From: Thermoplasmata archaeon
GTDB lineage: Archaea; Thermoplasmatota; Thermoplasmata; Thermoplasmatales; Thermoplasmataceae
Direction of reading: 5' to 3'
DNA length: 63,208 nt
NCBI GenBank assembly: GCA_021797735.1
Contig: JAJZZE010000025.1
Location: 1 to 63,208, forward strand
Made by a program: the position numbers and the translations under genes. The number at the start of each line of letters is the position of its first letter. Within the stretch, counting starts at the first letter, position 1. The notes beneath the pieces are model-generated. The model saw nothing but the letters and a program-made list of their open reading frames with translations, made no database searches and was not told the origin of the DNA. Below are positions 17,933-26,081 of the stretch, in pieces.

Positions 17933-18493
17933 ATGTTAATAATTACAGGTATGCCCGGATCAGGCAAGGATGAATTTGTCAAGGTAGCTAAAGAATTTGG
18001 CTTTTTAGATGTGCATATGGGAAACACTGTAAAGAAATATGCAAATGAAAATAATATTGAATTAACTGACAGGACAATAGGTGCATTTGCAACAAAGGAA
18101 AGAAATAATTACGGTATGGACATATGGGCAAAAAGAACATCAGCATATATAAAAGACCCGGATATAACAATAGTTGATGGGTTAAGGAATTATGAAGAAT
18201 TATTATATTTTAAAGATTATTATAAAAATGTATTTGTTATTGCTGTTTTCGCGAATGCTGATGACAGGCTTGACAGAATAATAAAAAGAAACAGGGAGGA
18301 TGATCTTCATGACCATACTGGTTTTGAGGACAGGGATTCCAGAGAACTATCATGGGGAATAGGCAAGGTAATTTCACTGGCGGATTATATGATTGTAAAC
18401 GATTCAACCCTGGATGAATATAAGAAAAATGTTGAACTGCTTCTTAATGAGGTTATAAAAAGGCATAACATAAAATTAAAACCAAAAAACTAA
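17933..18493 (+). CDS. UPF0200-type P-loop nucleotide kinase-like protein
   Basis: A 186-residue P-loop protein of the archaeal UPF0200 family (related to dephospho-CoA and nucleoside monophosphate kinases; true substrate unknown). Walker A GMPGSGKDEF is at residues 5-14, followed by the VHMGNTVKKYA strand, a lid region with basic residues (RIIKRNREDD) and the VNDSTLDEYKKNV C-terminal motif common to the group. Length is normal. Two nt after the small gene upstream. Confidence 0.82.
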   Translation: MLIITGMPGSGKDEFVKVAKEFGFLDVHMGNTVKKYANENNIELTDRTIGAFATKERNNYGMDIWAKRTSAYIKDPDITIVDGLRNYEELLYFKDYYKNVFVIAVFANADDRLDRIIKRNREDDLHDHTGFEDRDSRELSWGIGKVISLADYMIVNDSTLDEYKKNVELLLNEVIKRHNIKLKPKN

Positions 18494-18841
18494 ATTTATA
18501 GCATCCAGTTATTACTTCCTCTGTATAAACTATTTATACCCATATATCATCATTTTACTGCTATTATTCCTGTATGCCATTGCATATGTATTAGAATTAT
18601 CGCCATGATAATAAATCATGTATGCTTCTACTGTAACCGTATCATTACCACTTTATGAATGACTAATATCCCAACCCCCTTATGGCATTATCTAATTTCT
18701 CATAATTACCACTTCCCTGCGGATAATTTATTCCCATTTCTGGCTGCTGTTCTTTCTGCCTGAAAAGAACTGTTTGACATGGTTTTTAGGAATTTCCCGG
18801 ATTTATTATATAATTTAATTAATTTTGCCTTAAATTTTGCA
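18494..18841 (-). pseudogene. 348-nt gap with scraps of a decayed minus-strand gene
   Basis: On the minus strand two coding-like stretches appear in different frames: one ends in INYPQGSGNYEKLDNAIRG (stop near 18670), the next reads DTVTVEAYMIYYHGDNSN and runs to a TAG at 18530. Neither has a start codon and stops fall between them, so this looks like the remains of one gene, possibly a surface or secreted protein. No transposase or RNA gene is evident. Confidence 0.3.
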
Positions 18842-19975
18842 TTATTGAAAATTATCTTTAATGACCTTAATAGCATTTTCAATCTCATTATAGGTATTGT
18901 AAAAATGCGGAGCTATCCTCAATGAATTCCCGCGGGCTGATGTGATAATTTTATATTTGCTTTTAAGCATTTTCTCGACCCCAGCAGGATTTTTAATGTC
19001 AATGGATATAATATTAGCCCCATGCTGTGGTGTTATGGTTTTCATGTTATAACGCTCCAGCAATTCCATGGTGTAATCAAATAGTTTTTTATCTTCCTCC
19101 TCTATATATTTTTTATATTTTATTATTGTTTTCATGCCCTCTATGGCCGCATATACAGATGGTATGGACCATGTTCCATTTTCAAATCTCCTGGCACCGT
19201 CTGCGTAATCCAGTTTTTCTGATCCAAATTCAAATGGATTCTTCTGTGAGAACCAGCCGATGTTGGTTGGTTTAAGTTCATTTGCTATACTTTTATTAAC
19301 ATATAAAAAGGCTATGCCCGAGGTTCCAAGAAGCCATTTAAGGTTACCGGAGGCAAGAAAATCAATTCCGTATGATCTGACATCCATATTCAATGCTCCC
19401 AGTGATTGGTAATCATCAACGTATATATATGCTGAATTTTCGTGTGCTATTTTTGCTATTTCGCCAACATCCTGCTTAAATCCATTTAGGGATGAAACAT
19501 GTGTTGCGGTCATCATTAATGTATTATTATCGATATAATTGGAATATTCTCCGGTGTTAATTGTACCATTAGTATTCTTTATGGTTTTTACGGTTAGACC
19601 ATATTTTCTATACGCATTTAATATAAAATTTGTTGTTGGATATTCTAAGTCCGAAGTAATTATATTATTTTTATTGCCAAAATTAAATGAACTCATAAGT
19701 GCATTCAGGCAGGATGAGACAGAATATAATACGGCAATTTCATCGTCATTAGCATTTATTAATCTGGCAAAAAGATGCCTGGTTTCTTCAACCTTTGATG
19801 ACCATAAATCCCATGGGTTTCCAAGATTTTTAACATCATTCAAATATTCCTGTATGGCATGGTCAACGTTTTTCAGCAGCGGTGATTTAGAACATGCCGC
19901 TAAATGGTTAATATTATTAAGGTTATAAAATAAATTGCGTATATCATCCTTATTCATATATGTCCCCCTCAACAT
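18842..19975 (-). CDS. class V aminotransferase (cysteine desulfurase/isopenicillin N epimerase-like)
   Basis: A 377-residue PLP enzyme of the class V group. Landmarks are AVLYSVSSCLNALMSS, the DLEYPTTNFI segment, ATHVSSLNGFKQDV, the YVDDYQSLGALNMDV cofactor aspartate and the PLP lysine in SGNLKWLLGTSGIAFLYV. It is closer to the CsdA/isopenicillin-N-epimerase-like branch than to IscS; a SufS-type catalytic cysteine loop (R-x-G-x-H-C) is not present, the equivalent stretch reading ARGNSLRIAPH. A role in sulfur delivery to SufBCD is therefore doubtful. Start may be TATA-proximal ATG 19957 (MNKDDIRN) rather than 19975. Confidence 0.8.
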   Translation of the reverse strand: MLRGTYMNKDDIRNLFYNLNNINHLAACSKSPLLKNVDHAIQEYLNDVKNLGNPWDLWSSKVEETRHLFARLINANDDEIAVLYSVSSCLNALMSSFNFGNKNNIITSDLEYPTTNFILNAYRKYGLTVKTIKNTNGTINTGEYSNYIDNNTLMMTATHVSSLNGFKQDVGEIAKIAHENSAYIYVDDYQSLGALNMDVRSYGIDFLASGNLKWLLGTSGIAFLYVNKSIANELKPTNIGWFSQKNPFEFGSEKLDYADGARRFENGTWSIPSVYAAIEGMKTIIKYKKYIEEEDKKLFDYTMELLERYNMKTITPQHGANIISIDIKNPAGVEKMLKSKYKIITSARGNSLRIAPHFYNTYNEIENAIKVIKDNFQ

Positions 19976-20216
19976 TTATAGATATTATATTGTTATATTC
20001 CATATTTCATTATCTCCGGTTATTAGAGAGGTATTCCATTCTGTTATTTAATAGGTAATTCTACTGGTAACAAAGAGGTTTATATTTACACAAAATTATA
20101 CACAACCTTACAATATGTTTATTAAACCATACTATTGATAATAATTATCGTGGCAATATCATTAAAGTTAATATTACCTTTAGTGACTTATAAATATTAT
20201 ACCTATTTGATATAAA

Positions 20217-20534
20217 ATGCCAGTAGAAGATTTTTTAATGCCAGGTGAAGCGATAAAGTATCATGGCGCATCAGACCTTGATTATGGTGGTAAGGAGTAT
20301 GAACCTATTGTGACAGATAAAAGAGTTCTTTTATATAATAGAAGAGGTAAACTTTTTAAAAAAGATGAATTAATAAGCTTAAAAATTGATGAAGTACAGG
20401 GCATAACATTCCATGAAACAGGCATGATAAAAAAAACAGGAATTTTAGAGATATCCGCTAAAACAAAATTTAATCTATCAGGCCCATCAAAATCTATTAA
20501 AGCGGTATATCAACAAATATTGCAATTTTTCTGA
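20217..20534 (+). CDS. PH-like domain protein (bacterial PH/GRAM type)
   Basis: A 105-residue single-domain protein. PIVTDKRVLLYNRRGKLFKKDELISL followed by a strand-turn-strand and a C-terminal helix is the typical pattern of short bacterial PH domains, which bind lipids or proteins. The same T-[DN]-K-R-[VL] motif recurs in the zinc-ribbon protein at 60499. ATG 20217 is 20-30 nt behind TTATAAATATT, so leaderless. Neighbouring intergenic regions (19976-20216 and 20535-20721) hold no further gene that I can support. Confidence 0.72.
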   Translation: MPVEDFLMPGEAIKYHGASDLDYGGKEYEPIVTDKRVLLYNRRGKLFKKDELISLKIDEVQGITFHETGMIKKTGILEISAKTKFNLSGPSKSIKAVYQQILQFF

Positions 20535-20721
20535 TCCCTATGTTTCAAAATGATAAATATAGGCATACAATTGTAGAAAAAATAGAGAGAAAAACAGGAA
20601 GTAAACAAATAAAAATATAATAATCTCAAACAACACATCAATTATGTGCAGCATAATAATTTAATATTTTAAGAATAACCCATGTGGGGAAAGCCGGTAT
20701 AAAACATCAAAATATGGTAAT

Positions 20722-22101
20722 TTAGGATTTGTTTAATCTTTTTATTATTTTTTCTATATCGTCAAAATCTATATTGATGCATTCATCACTTTTTGTTTTA
20801 AATGACTTTGCTATAACCATGAAAAATTCCCCATTCCTTTTTATCTTAACATTCATAGATTTATATTTTAAGTCCCTGAATATTTTTATACCATCAACAT
20901 CTGATGAAAACTTTATTTCAATAAATACAACATCATTTTCATCGTTTATTGCGACTCCATCAATTTCAACATCCTTATGCCAGAATTTGTTTATATGAAA
21001 GTTTTTAATGGGCACTGGTATAATATGTTTTGAAATCATGTTTAATACAAGTCTCTCAAATGTATGCCCATAAAACGTATTTAAATTCCCATCAATTCTA
21101 TTATAAACAGCATCTATATTTCCGATCTCCAAATCTGATATATTCGGGTATACAAATTTATAATAAAAATTTAAAAAATAGTCATTAACTTCATAAATAC
21201 CGCGTCTTTTCTGATTTAAGGGGATAATATATCTAATAAACCTGCTTGATATAAGTGTTTCTAAATATTTCGATATATTTCCAGAGTCGATATGCAATGA
21301 ATTCTGTAAGTCACCGTATGTATTATGTCCTTCAGAAATTTTTTTTAATATTAATTCATAAACTCTTGGCTCACGGAATTCCTCCTTTAAAAGTATCCTG
21401 GGCTCCTCGTATAGAATTTCACCCTTTGTGAATATCTTATTTTTTATATTCCATTCAATACTTTTATTTTTATCGATCAGTGATAGATAAAATGGTATAT
21501 TTCCAAATATTGAGTTTATCTTTACAATATCTTCAAAATTATTATTATAAAAATATGATATTAGATTTATATCAAAACCAGTTATTTCAATACTTCCGGT
21601 TCTTCTACCATAAAGTGGTGATTTAAAATTTAAAATTTCATTTTCCATCATACTGATACTTGACCCAGAAAAAATGATAAATAAATTGGAATTTGTTATT
21701 AATTCATCATATATTTTCTGGAATACAGATAAAACTCCCCTGCTTATTGATATTAAATATGGTATTTCATCGAATACTATTATGATTTTTTCATTTTTTA
21801 TTTCATCTATAAAATATTTGAACAACGTAAATAAATCCACATCCAGGTTTAAAAAATATGATTTACCGGTAATGTTATAAAATTCTAATTTTAGGTAATT
21901 GACATTTTCCAGTAGACTATCTTCAGTACATAGGTGGTATAATGCCTTCTTCTTATTTATAAATTCCTTTATAAGTTCAGTTTTGCCGGCCCTTCTCCTC
22001 CCATAAATTATTATTAATTGAGGTTTATTTTCTGTATATTTATTATTTAGGAAGTTCAATTCATATTTCCTGTTAATAAATTGTTGTAACATAATTATCA
22101 T
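20722..22101 (-). CDS. archaeal ATPase with C-terminal DUF234 nuclease-like domain
   Basis: A 459-residue protein of the archaeal P-loop ATPase/DUF234 family (STAND-like). Walker A is YGRRRAGKTELI (about residues 35-46), Walker B IIVFDEIPYL (about 108-117) and sensor FSGSSIS. A winged helix follows (LQNSLHIDSGNISKYLETL). The C-terminal domain reads HKDVEIDGVAINDENDVVFIE then IKFS, a D-x(n)-E-x-K pattern of a PD-(D/E)xK nuclease. Such genes are common in archaea, often multi-copy, and of unknown function; some are linked to mobile elements or defence. Start may be Met4 (22092). Divergent from another ATPase. Confidence 0.85.
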   Translation of the reverse strand: MIIMLQQFINRKYELNFLNNKYTENKPQLIIIYGRRRAGKTELIKEFINKKKALYHLCTEDSLLENVNYLKLEFYNITGKSYFLNLDVDLFTLFKYFIDEIKNEKIIIVFDEIPYLISISRGVLSVFQKIYDELITNSNLFIIFSGSSISMMENEILNFKSPLYGRRTGSIEITGFDINLISYFYNNNFEDIVKINSIFGNIPFYLSLIDKNKSIEWNIKNKIFTKGEILYEEPRILLKEEFREPRVYELILKKISEGHNTYGDLQNSLHIDSGNISKYLETLISSRFIRYIIPLNQKRRGIYEVNDYFLNFYYKFVYPNISDLEIGNIDAVYNRIDGNLNTFYGHTFERLVLNMISKHIIPVPIKNFHINKFWHKDVEIDGVAINDENDVVFIEIKFSSDVDGIKIFRDLKYKSMNVKIKRNGEFFMVIAKSFKTKSDECINIDFDDIEKIIKRLNKS

Positions 22102-22270
22102 AATTTGATTACAGTATAATATAAAAATTTATTTGTGCATAAAATGGGGATAAAACAGTACACATAATATTTAGCCCCCCTTTTGTTTAACTGGTTTACA
22201 TAAAAATTTTTATTTATTTTTATGATGTGCAGTAATAAAAGATAATGTACAGATTGAGGGATCATCCGTT

Positions 22271-22338
22271 AATTATTTAAATAATTATAATATTTACTTT
22301 GGGGGGCAAAGTACTTTGGGGGGCAAAGTAATATTTAC
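22271..22338 (+). promoter_or_regulatory. palindromic promoter plus tandem 17-bp palindromes over the TTG start
   Basis: AATTATTT-AAATAATT at 22271-22286 is a perfect 16-bp palindrome that contains the TTTAAATA TATA box. It is followed by two head-to-tail copies of ACTTTG-GGGGG-CAAAGT (22296-22312 and 22313-22329), each itself an inverted repeat, and both are bracketed by TAATATTTAC (22288-22297, 22329-22338). The second copy contains the gene's TTG start; the first opens a 10-codon ORF that ends at TAA 22329-22331. Confidence 0.6.
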
Positions 22339-23341
22339 AGAAAAACCAAGAAATGATATAGATAATATATTCGATCGGGACGATGAGATTAATACAATAA
22401 AAAAGGTAATAGATACAGGTGACTGGCTTGCCATACTTGGTCCTAGAATGATCGGTAAAACCAGCATTGCAAAGGCCATTTTAAATGAATATAAAAAAGA
22501 ATATAATCCAATTTATATAGACTTTACTGGAATAAAGAGTTACAATGACGCCATCAATAAAATATTTCATGCAATACCCAGAAGCTTAATAGATAAACTT
22601 AAAGACAATTTCGCGGGTGTAGGGATCAATATCATGGGCAATTCAATAACATTCAATAGGAGATTCAAAGACACAGATATAATAAAAGCATTGCTCACAT
22701 TATTGAAAAAATCTATAATAGTCCTGGATGAATTCCAGGAACTATCCTTTGGAGTAAACCATTTTATAAACATGCTGCATAATATCATGATGGAAAATAA
22801 TAATACAGTATTTATTTTCACGGGTTCTTCCATCGGGGTGATGAAAACCCTGCTGGAACAGAAGGGAAAAAGTCCACTGGCAGGTCGTAATCCAGTGAAT
22901 ATTGTCCTCAATCCCTGGAATAGAACGACCGCAATGACCTATTTAAGGACAGGATTAGCCAGTTGCAATGTATCTGTTAACGATCGGGAATTAGGTGAAG
23001 TAATAGATGAAACAGGTACAATAACAGGTTGGTTGAATTTCTATGGAAAACGCCGGTGTATAGAAAATCACGAGGATGCGCTGAGAGATAGCCTTGATGA
23101 AGCTATCAACGTTGCAAAATATGAAATAGGCAATATAGTAGGACAATCAAAATGGAGAAAAACTGTTTTAAAGATGATGGCTTTCGGATCTAATTATAAC
23201 ACTATGTTACAGGAATCACACGTTTCCACATCTACATTATCAAATTTTCTGCACAGACTTGAAAAATTATATGTAATCCGGCACGACGGTAAGGCATACT
23301 ATGTCGTAGATAATATTTACAGAAAAGCCATACTAGTGTAA
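22316..23341 (+). CDS. archaeal AAA/STAND-like ATPase
   Basis: A 341-residue P-loop ATPase. Walker A is ILGPRMIGKTSIAKA (about residues 40-54), Walker B SIIVLDEFQEL (about 133-143), sensor IFTGSSIGVM, and the C-terminal 80 residues form a winged helix (MLQESHVSTSTLSNFLHRLEKL). It belongs to the same broad family as the gene at 20722 but lacks the nuclease domain. No ATG is available near the N-terminus; TTG 22316 in the second palindrome (M-G-G-K-V-I-F) is the only start that keeps the FDRDDEINTI segment found in such ATPases. Codon use resembles neighbours, GC slightly higher. Confidence 0.78.
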   Translation: MGGKVIFTEKPRNDIDNIFDRDDEINTIKKVIDTGDWLAILGPRMIGKTSIAKAILNEYKKEYNPIYIDFTGIKSYNDAINKIFHAIPRSLIDKLKDNFAGVGINIMGNSITFNRRFKDTDIIKALLTLLKKSIIVLDEFQELSFGVNHFINMLHNIMMENNNTVFIFTGSSIGVMKTLLEQKGKSPLAGRNPVNIVLNPWNRTTAMTYLRTGLASCNVSVNDRELGEVIDETGTITGWLNFYGKRRCIENHEDALRDSLDEAINVAKYEIGNIVGQSKWRKTVLKMMAFGSNYNTMLQESHVSTSTLSNFLHRLEKLYVIRHDGKAYYVVDNIYRKAILV

Positions 23342-23502
23342 TTTCCTGGATTTATTAATGACTGCATTCCGGTAAAGTAGATAGCCCTGCAGTGAAAATA
23401 AAGAATTCCAATTCACGGGAAATCCACTACAGTCCATAAAAAAACCATCCAATCCACACTGTAATATTTTCTGATTTTGGAATGATTTTTTGCATTATTA
23501 TA

Positions 23503-24288
23503 TCAGAAAACCAGATCTTTTGTATAACTGTATAGCGATTTAAAGAAGTATTCACCAGTACCATTTTCATGGTAAATGTTATCATTCATCAACTGGTAAT
23601 TATAATAAACGCGCTCCGGATGTGGCATTAGTCCTATTACATTTCCGTATTTATTTGACAGTGATGCAATATCCATAATAGAGCCATTAGGGTTCCACGG
23701 GTATTCAGAATTATTACCACTTATATCCGTATATTTGAAAAGTATCTGGTCATTATTTAATACTTCATCCAGTGTATTTTCATTATTGAATGTTACTTTC
23801 CCCTCAAGATGTGCTACAGGCACCTGAAAAATTTTATTATCAAAATATTTTTTAAAAACTTTACTTTTTGAACTATATTTTATATATGTGTATCTGCATT
23901 CAAATCTATTGGAATCATTTATTGCAAGTGCCATTGTTCTATTTTTTTCCTTATCCGTATCAGGCAGCAATCCCAGTTCACTTAAAACCTGAAAACCGTT
24001 GCATACACCGATTAAAAGTTTGCCAGAATCTATAAACCTGTTTATATCTTTCATAAATGGCCTTAATCTTGCGGCAAATAGAGCACCTGCTCTTATATAA
24101 TCTCCCACAGAAAAACCACCGGGGATAAAAATTAAATCATAATCATTTATGTTTTTTTTAGTACCCAGCTCACTTATGTGCACATAATCAGGATTAAACC
24201 CTGACCTTTTTAATGATAAAAAAGCCTCCTCCTCGTTATTCGTTCCTTCCACGCGGAGAACTCCAGCTTTTAAACCATCATTTTGCAC
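23503..24288 (-). CDS. purQ: phosphoribosylformylglycinamidine synthase, glutaminase subunit PurQ
   Basis: A 261-residue class I glutamine amidotransferase that supplies ammonia for the FGAR to FGAM step of purine synthesis, working with PurL and PurS (not in the window). The nucleophile elbow is [16 protein letters not shown] with catalytic Cys near residue 95; [19 protein letters not shown] gives the oxyanion part and MPHPERV supplies the catalytic His and Glu. GTG 24288 is used; the 5' end overlaps the last 11 nt of the L40e gene. Confidence 0.92.
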   Translation of the reverse strand: MQNDGLKAGVLRVEGTNNEEEAFLSLKRSGFNPDYVHISELGTKKNINDYDLIFIPGGFSVGDYIRAGALFAARLRPFMKDINRFIDSGKLLIGVCNGFQVLSELGLLPDTDKEKNRTMALAINDSNRFECRYTYIKYSSKSKVFKKYFDNKIFQVPVAHLEGKVTFNNENTLDEVLNNDQILFKYTDISGNNSEYPWNPNGSIMDIASLSNKYGNVIGLMPHPERVYYNYQLMNDNIYHENGTGEYFFKSLYSYTKDLVF

Positions 24289-24427
24289 TCTTTCTCTCCT
24301 TTGATTTAACTCTTAATCCAGTATAACCACATTTCCTGCATTTTGTTGCATATATCGAATTTCTTGCATAGCATCTCATGCATATTTTTCTATTTAATCT
24401 TCTCTCTATTGCTTCTGCGAAAGGCAT
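24278..24427 (-). CDS. rpl40e: ribosomal protein L40e
   Basis: A 49-residue zinc-ribbon ribosomal protein. The translation begins [20 protein letters not shown] and continues with two CxxC pairs (Cys16-x-x-Cys19, Cys30-x-x-Cys33) and the basic [16 protein letters not shown] tail, a clear match to archaeal L40e, including the arrangement of Arg/Lys around the second CxxC. It overlaps purQ by 11 nt on the same strand, so purQ may be translationally coupled to it. No other ribosomal protein gene is nearby. Confidence 0.88.
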   Translation of the reverse strand: MPFAEAIERRLNRKICMRCYARNSIYATKCRKCGYTGLRVKSKERKSAK

Positions 24428-24529
24428 AAAATCACTTTTTCCTTATCTTTAAAGCATATTTTAACTTTGTTATTTAACATTTAATTGGAACCACAGTTAA
24501 AAATCCAGATAATATAATAAACAGAATTT

Positions 24530-24558
24530 TTATGGCATTCTCATATTAAATGCCATAA
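24530..24558. other. inverted repeat between fbp and rpl40e
   Basis: TTATGGCAT-N11-ATGCCATAA is a perfect 9-bp-arm inverted repeat in the 262-nt gap between the fbp stop and the rpl40e start, both on the minus strand. It could end the fbp transcript or bind a regulator of rpl40e-purQ, whose start lies about 100 nt further on. The remaining gap sequence is AT-rich and holds no gene I can support. Confidence 0.4.
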
Positions 24559-24689
24559 TACCAGAGCGGGAAAACCAGTAAATGAACCACAAAATTAAAT
24601 GAGTTGAATTCATTTTAAAATATTTCAATATTAAAATAACAAAAGTAAAAAATTTTTATTATGCCAGACAAAATTAAAAATTATAATTT

Positions 24690-25835
24690 TTATCTTTCTA
24701 TCTTCATTTCGGATTTTGCACCTTTTTCATTTATTTTTTCGAATTTGGGTGCCAGTTTTTCCAGTATTCTGGGCAGTGCTGTATATTCCATATCCTCATC
24801 GGGCAATCTATGTGGCTCGAACACACCCATTTTTCTTATATAATTTGCCATCTGCAGTGCTTCATTCCTTGCAAAGTCAAATGCCACATCATCGAACAGG
24901 TCTACAGGACCATTTAATTTTCCATCTTTCATCACAAAACCAAGAGCCCTGACTTTCGGTGGGCCATCGAATCTTACCATTTTGGAATCTTTTTCACCCA
25001 CAGGCATCATGGGTCCATTGAATGAACCTCTCATCCATCCCGATACCAGATATGAATTTGCAAATGGTTCCAGGGCCTCACCGTTTGCAGGCAATCCTGA
25101 CTGTATTCTTACTATTCCTGCAGGGTCGTCCTTGCCTACATATTCCCCGGCTATGAATGATAGTTTGTCTGTTGTTATAACCGCAACATTTTCATCTGGC
25201 AGTTTTGTATGCTCTTTCTTTGTGAATACCCTTTTTATAACGTATTTTCCCTTTGATCCTATCAATGCCAGCAAATCATATGTATCCTCTGGCAATGATA
25301 AATATACCTTTTTACCATTGTAGATATCCCAGACCTCAAATTTAAATCCCATATGCATATTCTGGTCTATTACAAGTCCTGGTGTATTGAATGGGTCTCC
25401 AAACATTTTATATATTGGATAATTAAATGCTCCGGGTTCTGTCTTGTCCATCATGTATACTATAAACGGTTCTGCCTTCCTTGGTGTTATTTCTAATTCA
25501 GCAACCCCTGGTCCCATACCCTTTATATTACCAGAAAATGCATCCTTTAATAAATCCTGTCCTGCTCCATACAAACCTACTTTTTTTGCTACCTCTGTAC
25601 CGGCCTTAAAAGCATTCCATGCAAGTTCATGTACTTCCGGGTTATCGGCACCTTTTGTATGCACCATTGTTATCTGTATATCATCACCGATATGTGATAT
25701 TCTATAATCCGAAATCAAACCGTTTGAATTGCTTCTTACATAGTTGTCAACAGCGTCCACTACGGGCTGATATACTGTTGTATGACCTGGCAAACTACCA
25801 ATATCTGCTTTTATATGCGAAATTGTTGTTTTCAT
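24690..25835 (-). CDS. fbp: fructose-1,6-bisphosphate aldolase/phosphatase (archaeal type V FBPase)
   Basis: A 381-residue bifunctional archaeal gluconeogenic enzyme that condenses triose phosphates and then dephosphorylates fructose 1,6-bisphosphate. The diagnostic N-terminus MKTTISHIKADIGSLPGHT (metal-binding Asp), HIGDDIQITMVHTKG, GPGVAELEITPRKAEPF and the Schiff-base lysine region in TKKEHTKLPDE-like loop followed by a conserved Tyr (EYVGKDDPAG) are all present. Length is exactly that of the family. Members are strictly gluconeogenic. Only one promoter-proximal ATG fits. Confidence 0.95.
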   Translation of the reverse strand: MKTTISHIKADIGSLPGHTTVYQPVVDAVDNYVRSNSNGLISDYRISHIGDDIQITMVHTKGADNPEVHELAWNAFKAGTEVAKKVGLYGAGQDLLKDAFSGNIKGMGPGVAELEITPRKAEPFIVYMMDKTEPGAFNYPIYKMFGDPFNTPGLVIDQNMHMGFKFEVWDIYNGKKVYLSLPEDTYDLLALIGSKGKYVIKRVFTKKEHTKLPDENVAVITTDKLSFIAGEYVGKDDPAGIVRIQSGLPANGEALEPFANSYLVSGWMRGSFNGPMMPVGEKDSKMVRFDGPPKVRALGFVMKDGKLNGPVDLFDDVAFDFARNEALQMANYIRKMGVFEPHRLPDEDMEYTALPRILEKLAPKFEKINEKGAKSEMKIER

Positions 25836-25958
25836 ACGTTATATATTGCTTTTATTCTTATTAAATATTTTGTTAAATTTCTTTTTAATGGATTATATAT
25901 TTTTTTAAGTGGAAATAAATTATAAAATCCCGTTTTGCAATACTTCAAAGTTTAACAT

Positions 25959-25989
25959 GGTTAAAAAATTATATATATGACTTTTTAAT
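25959..25989. repeat. 31-bp direct repeat, copy 1
   Basis: Begins GGTTAAAAAATTATATATAT and ends GACTTTTTAAT; an exact copy lies at 26025, 66 nt away, leaving a 35-nt spacer. Each copy is itself roughly palindromic (TTAAAAA ... TTTTTAA). It sits 124 nt upstream of the fbp start, in the gap between two minus-strand genes. Confidence 0.75.
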
Positions 25990-26024
25990 TAATGAATTAT
26001 TAGATGAAATCATAAGCATAGATG

Positions 26025-26055
26025 GGTTAAAAAATTATATATATGACTTTTTAAT
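26025..26055. repeat. 31-bp direct repeat, copy 2
   Basis: Identical in all 31 positions to 25959-25989. Bases outside the repeat differ at once on both sides. Two copies, AT-rich, no cas genes in the window. Confidence 0.75.
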
Positions 26056-26081
26056 GCACTTTAAATCCCCGGTTACACATA

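Noticed and set aside
18842-19975. SufS cysteine desulfurase for the suf operon
   Set aside because: The class V enzyme lacks the R-x-G-x-H-C catalytic loop and lies 12 kb away.
20540-20620. 26-codon ORF after the PH-domain gene
   Set aside because: Very short, lysine-rich, no promoter or homology seen.
25959-26055. CRISPR array
   Set aside because: Repeat and spacer lengths fit, but there are only two AT-rich copies, no leader, no cas genes and a single spacer.
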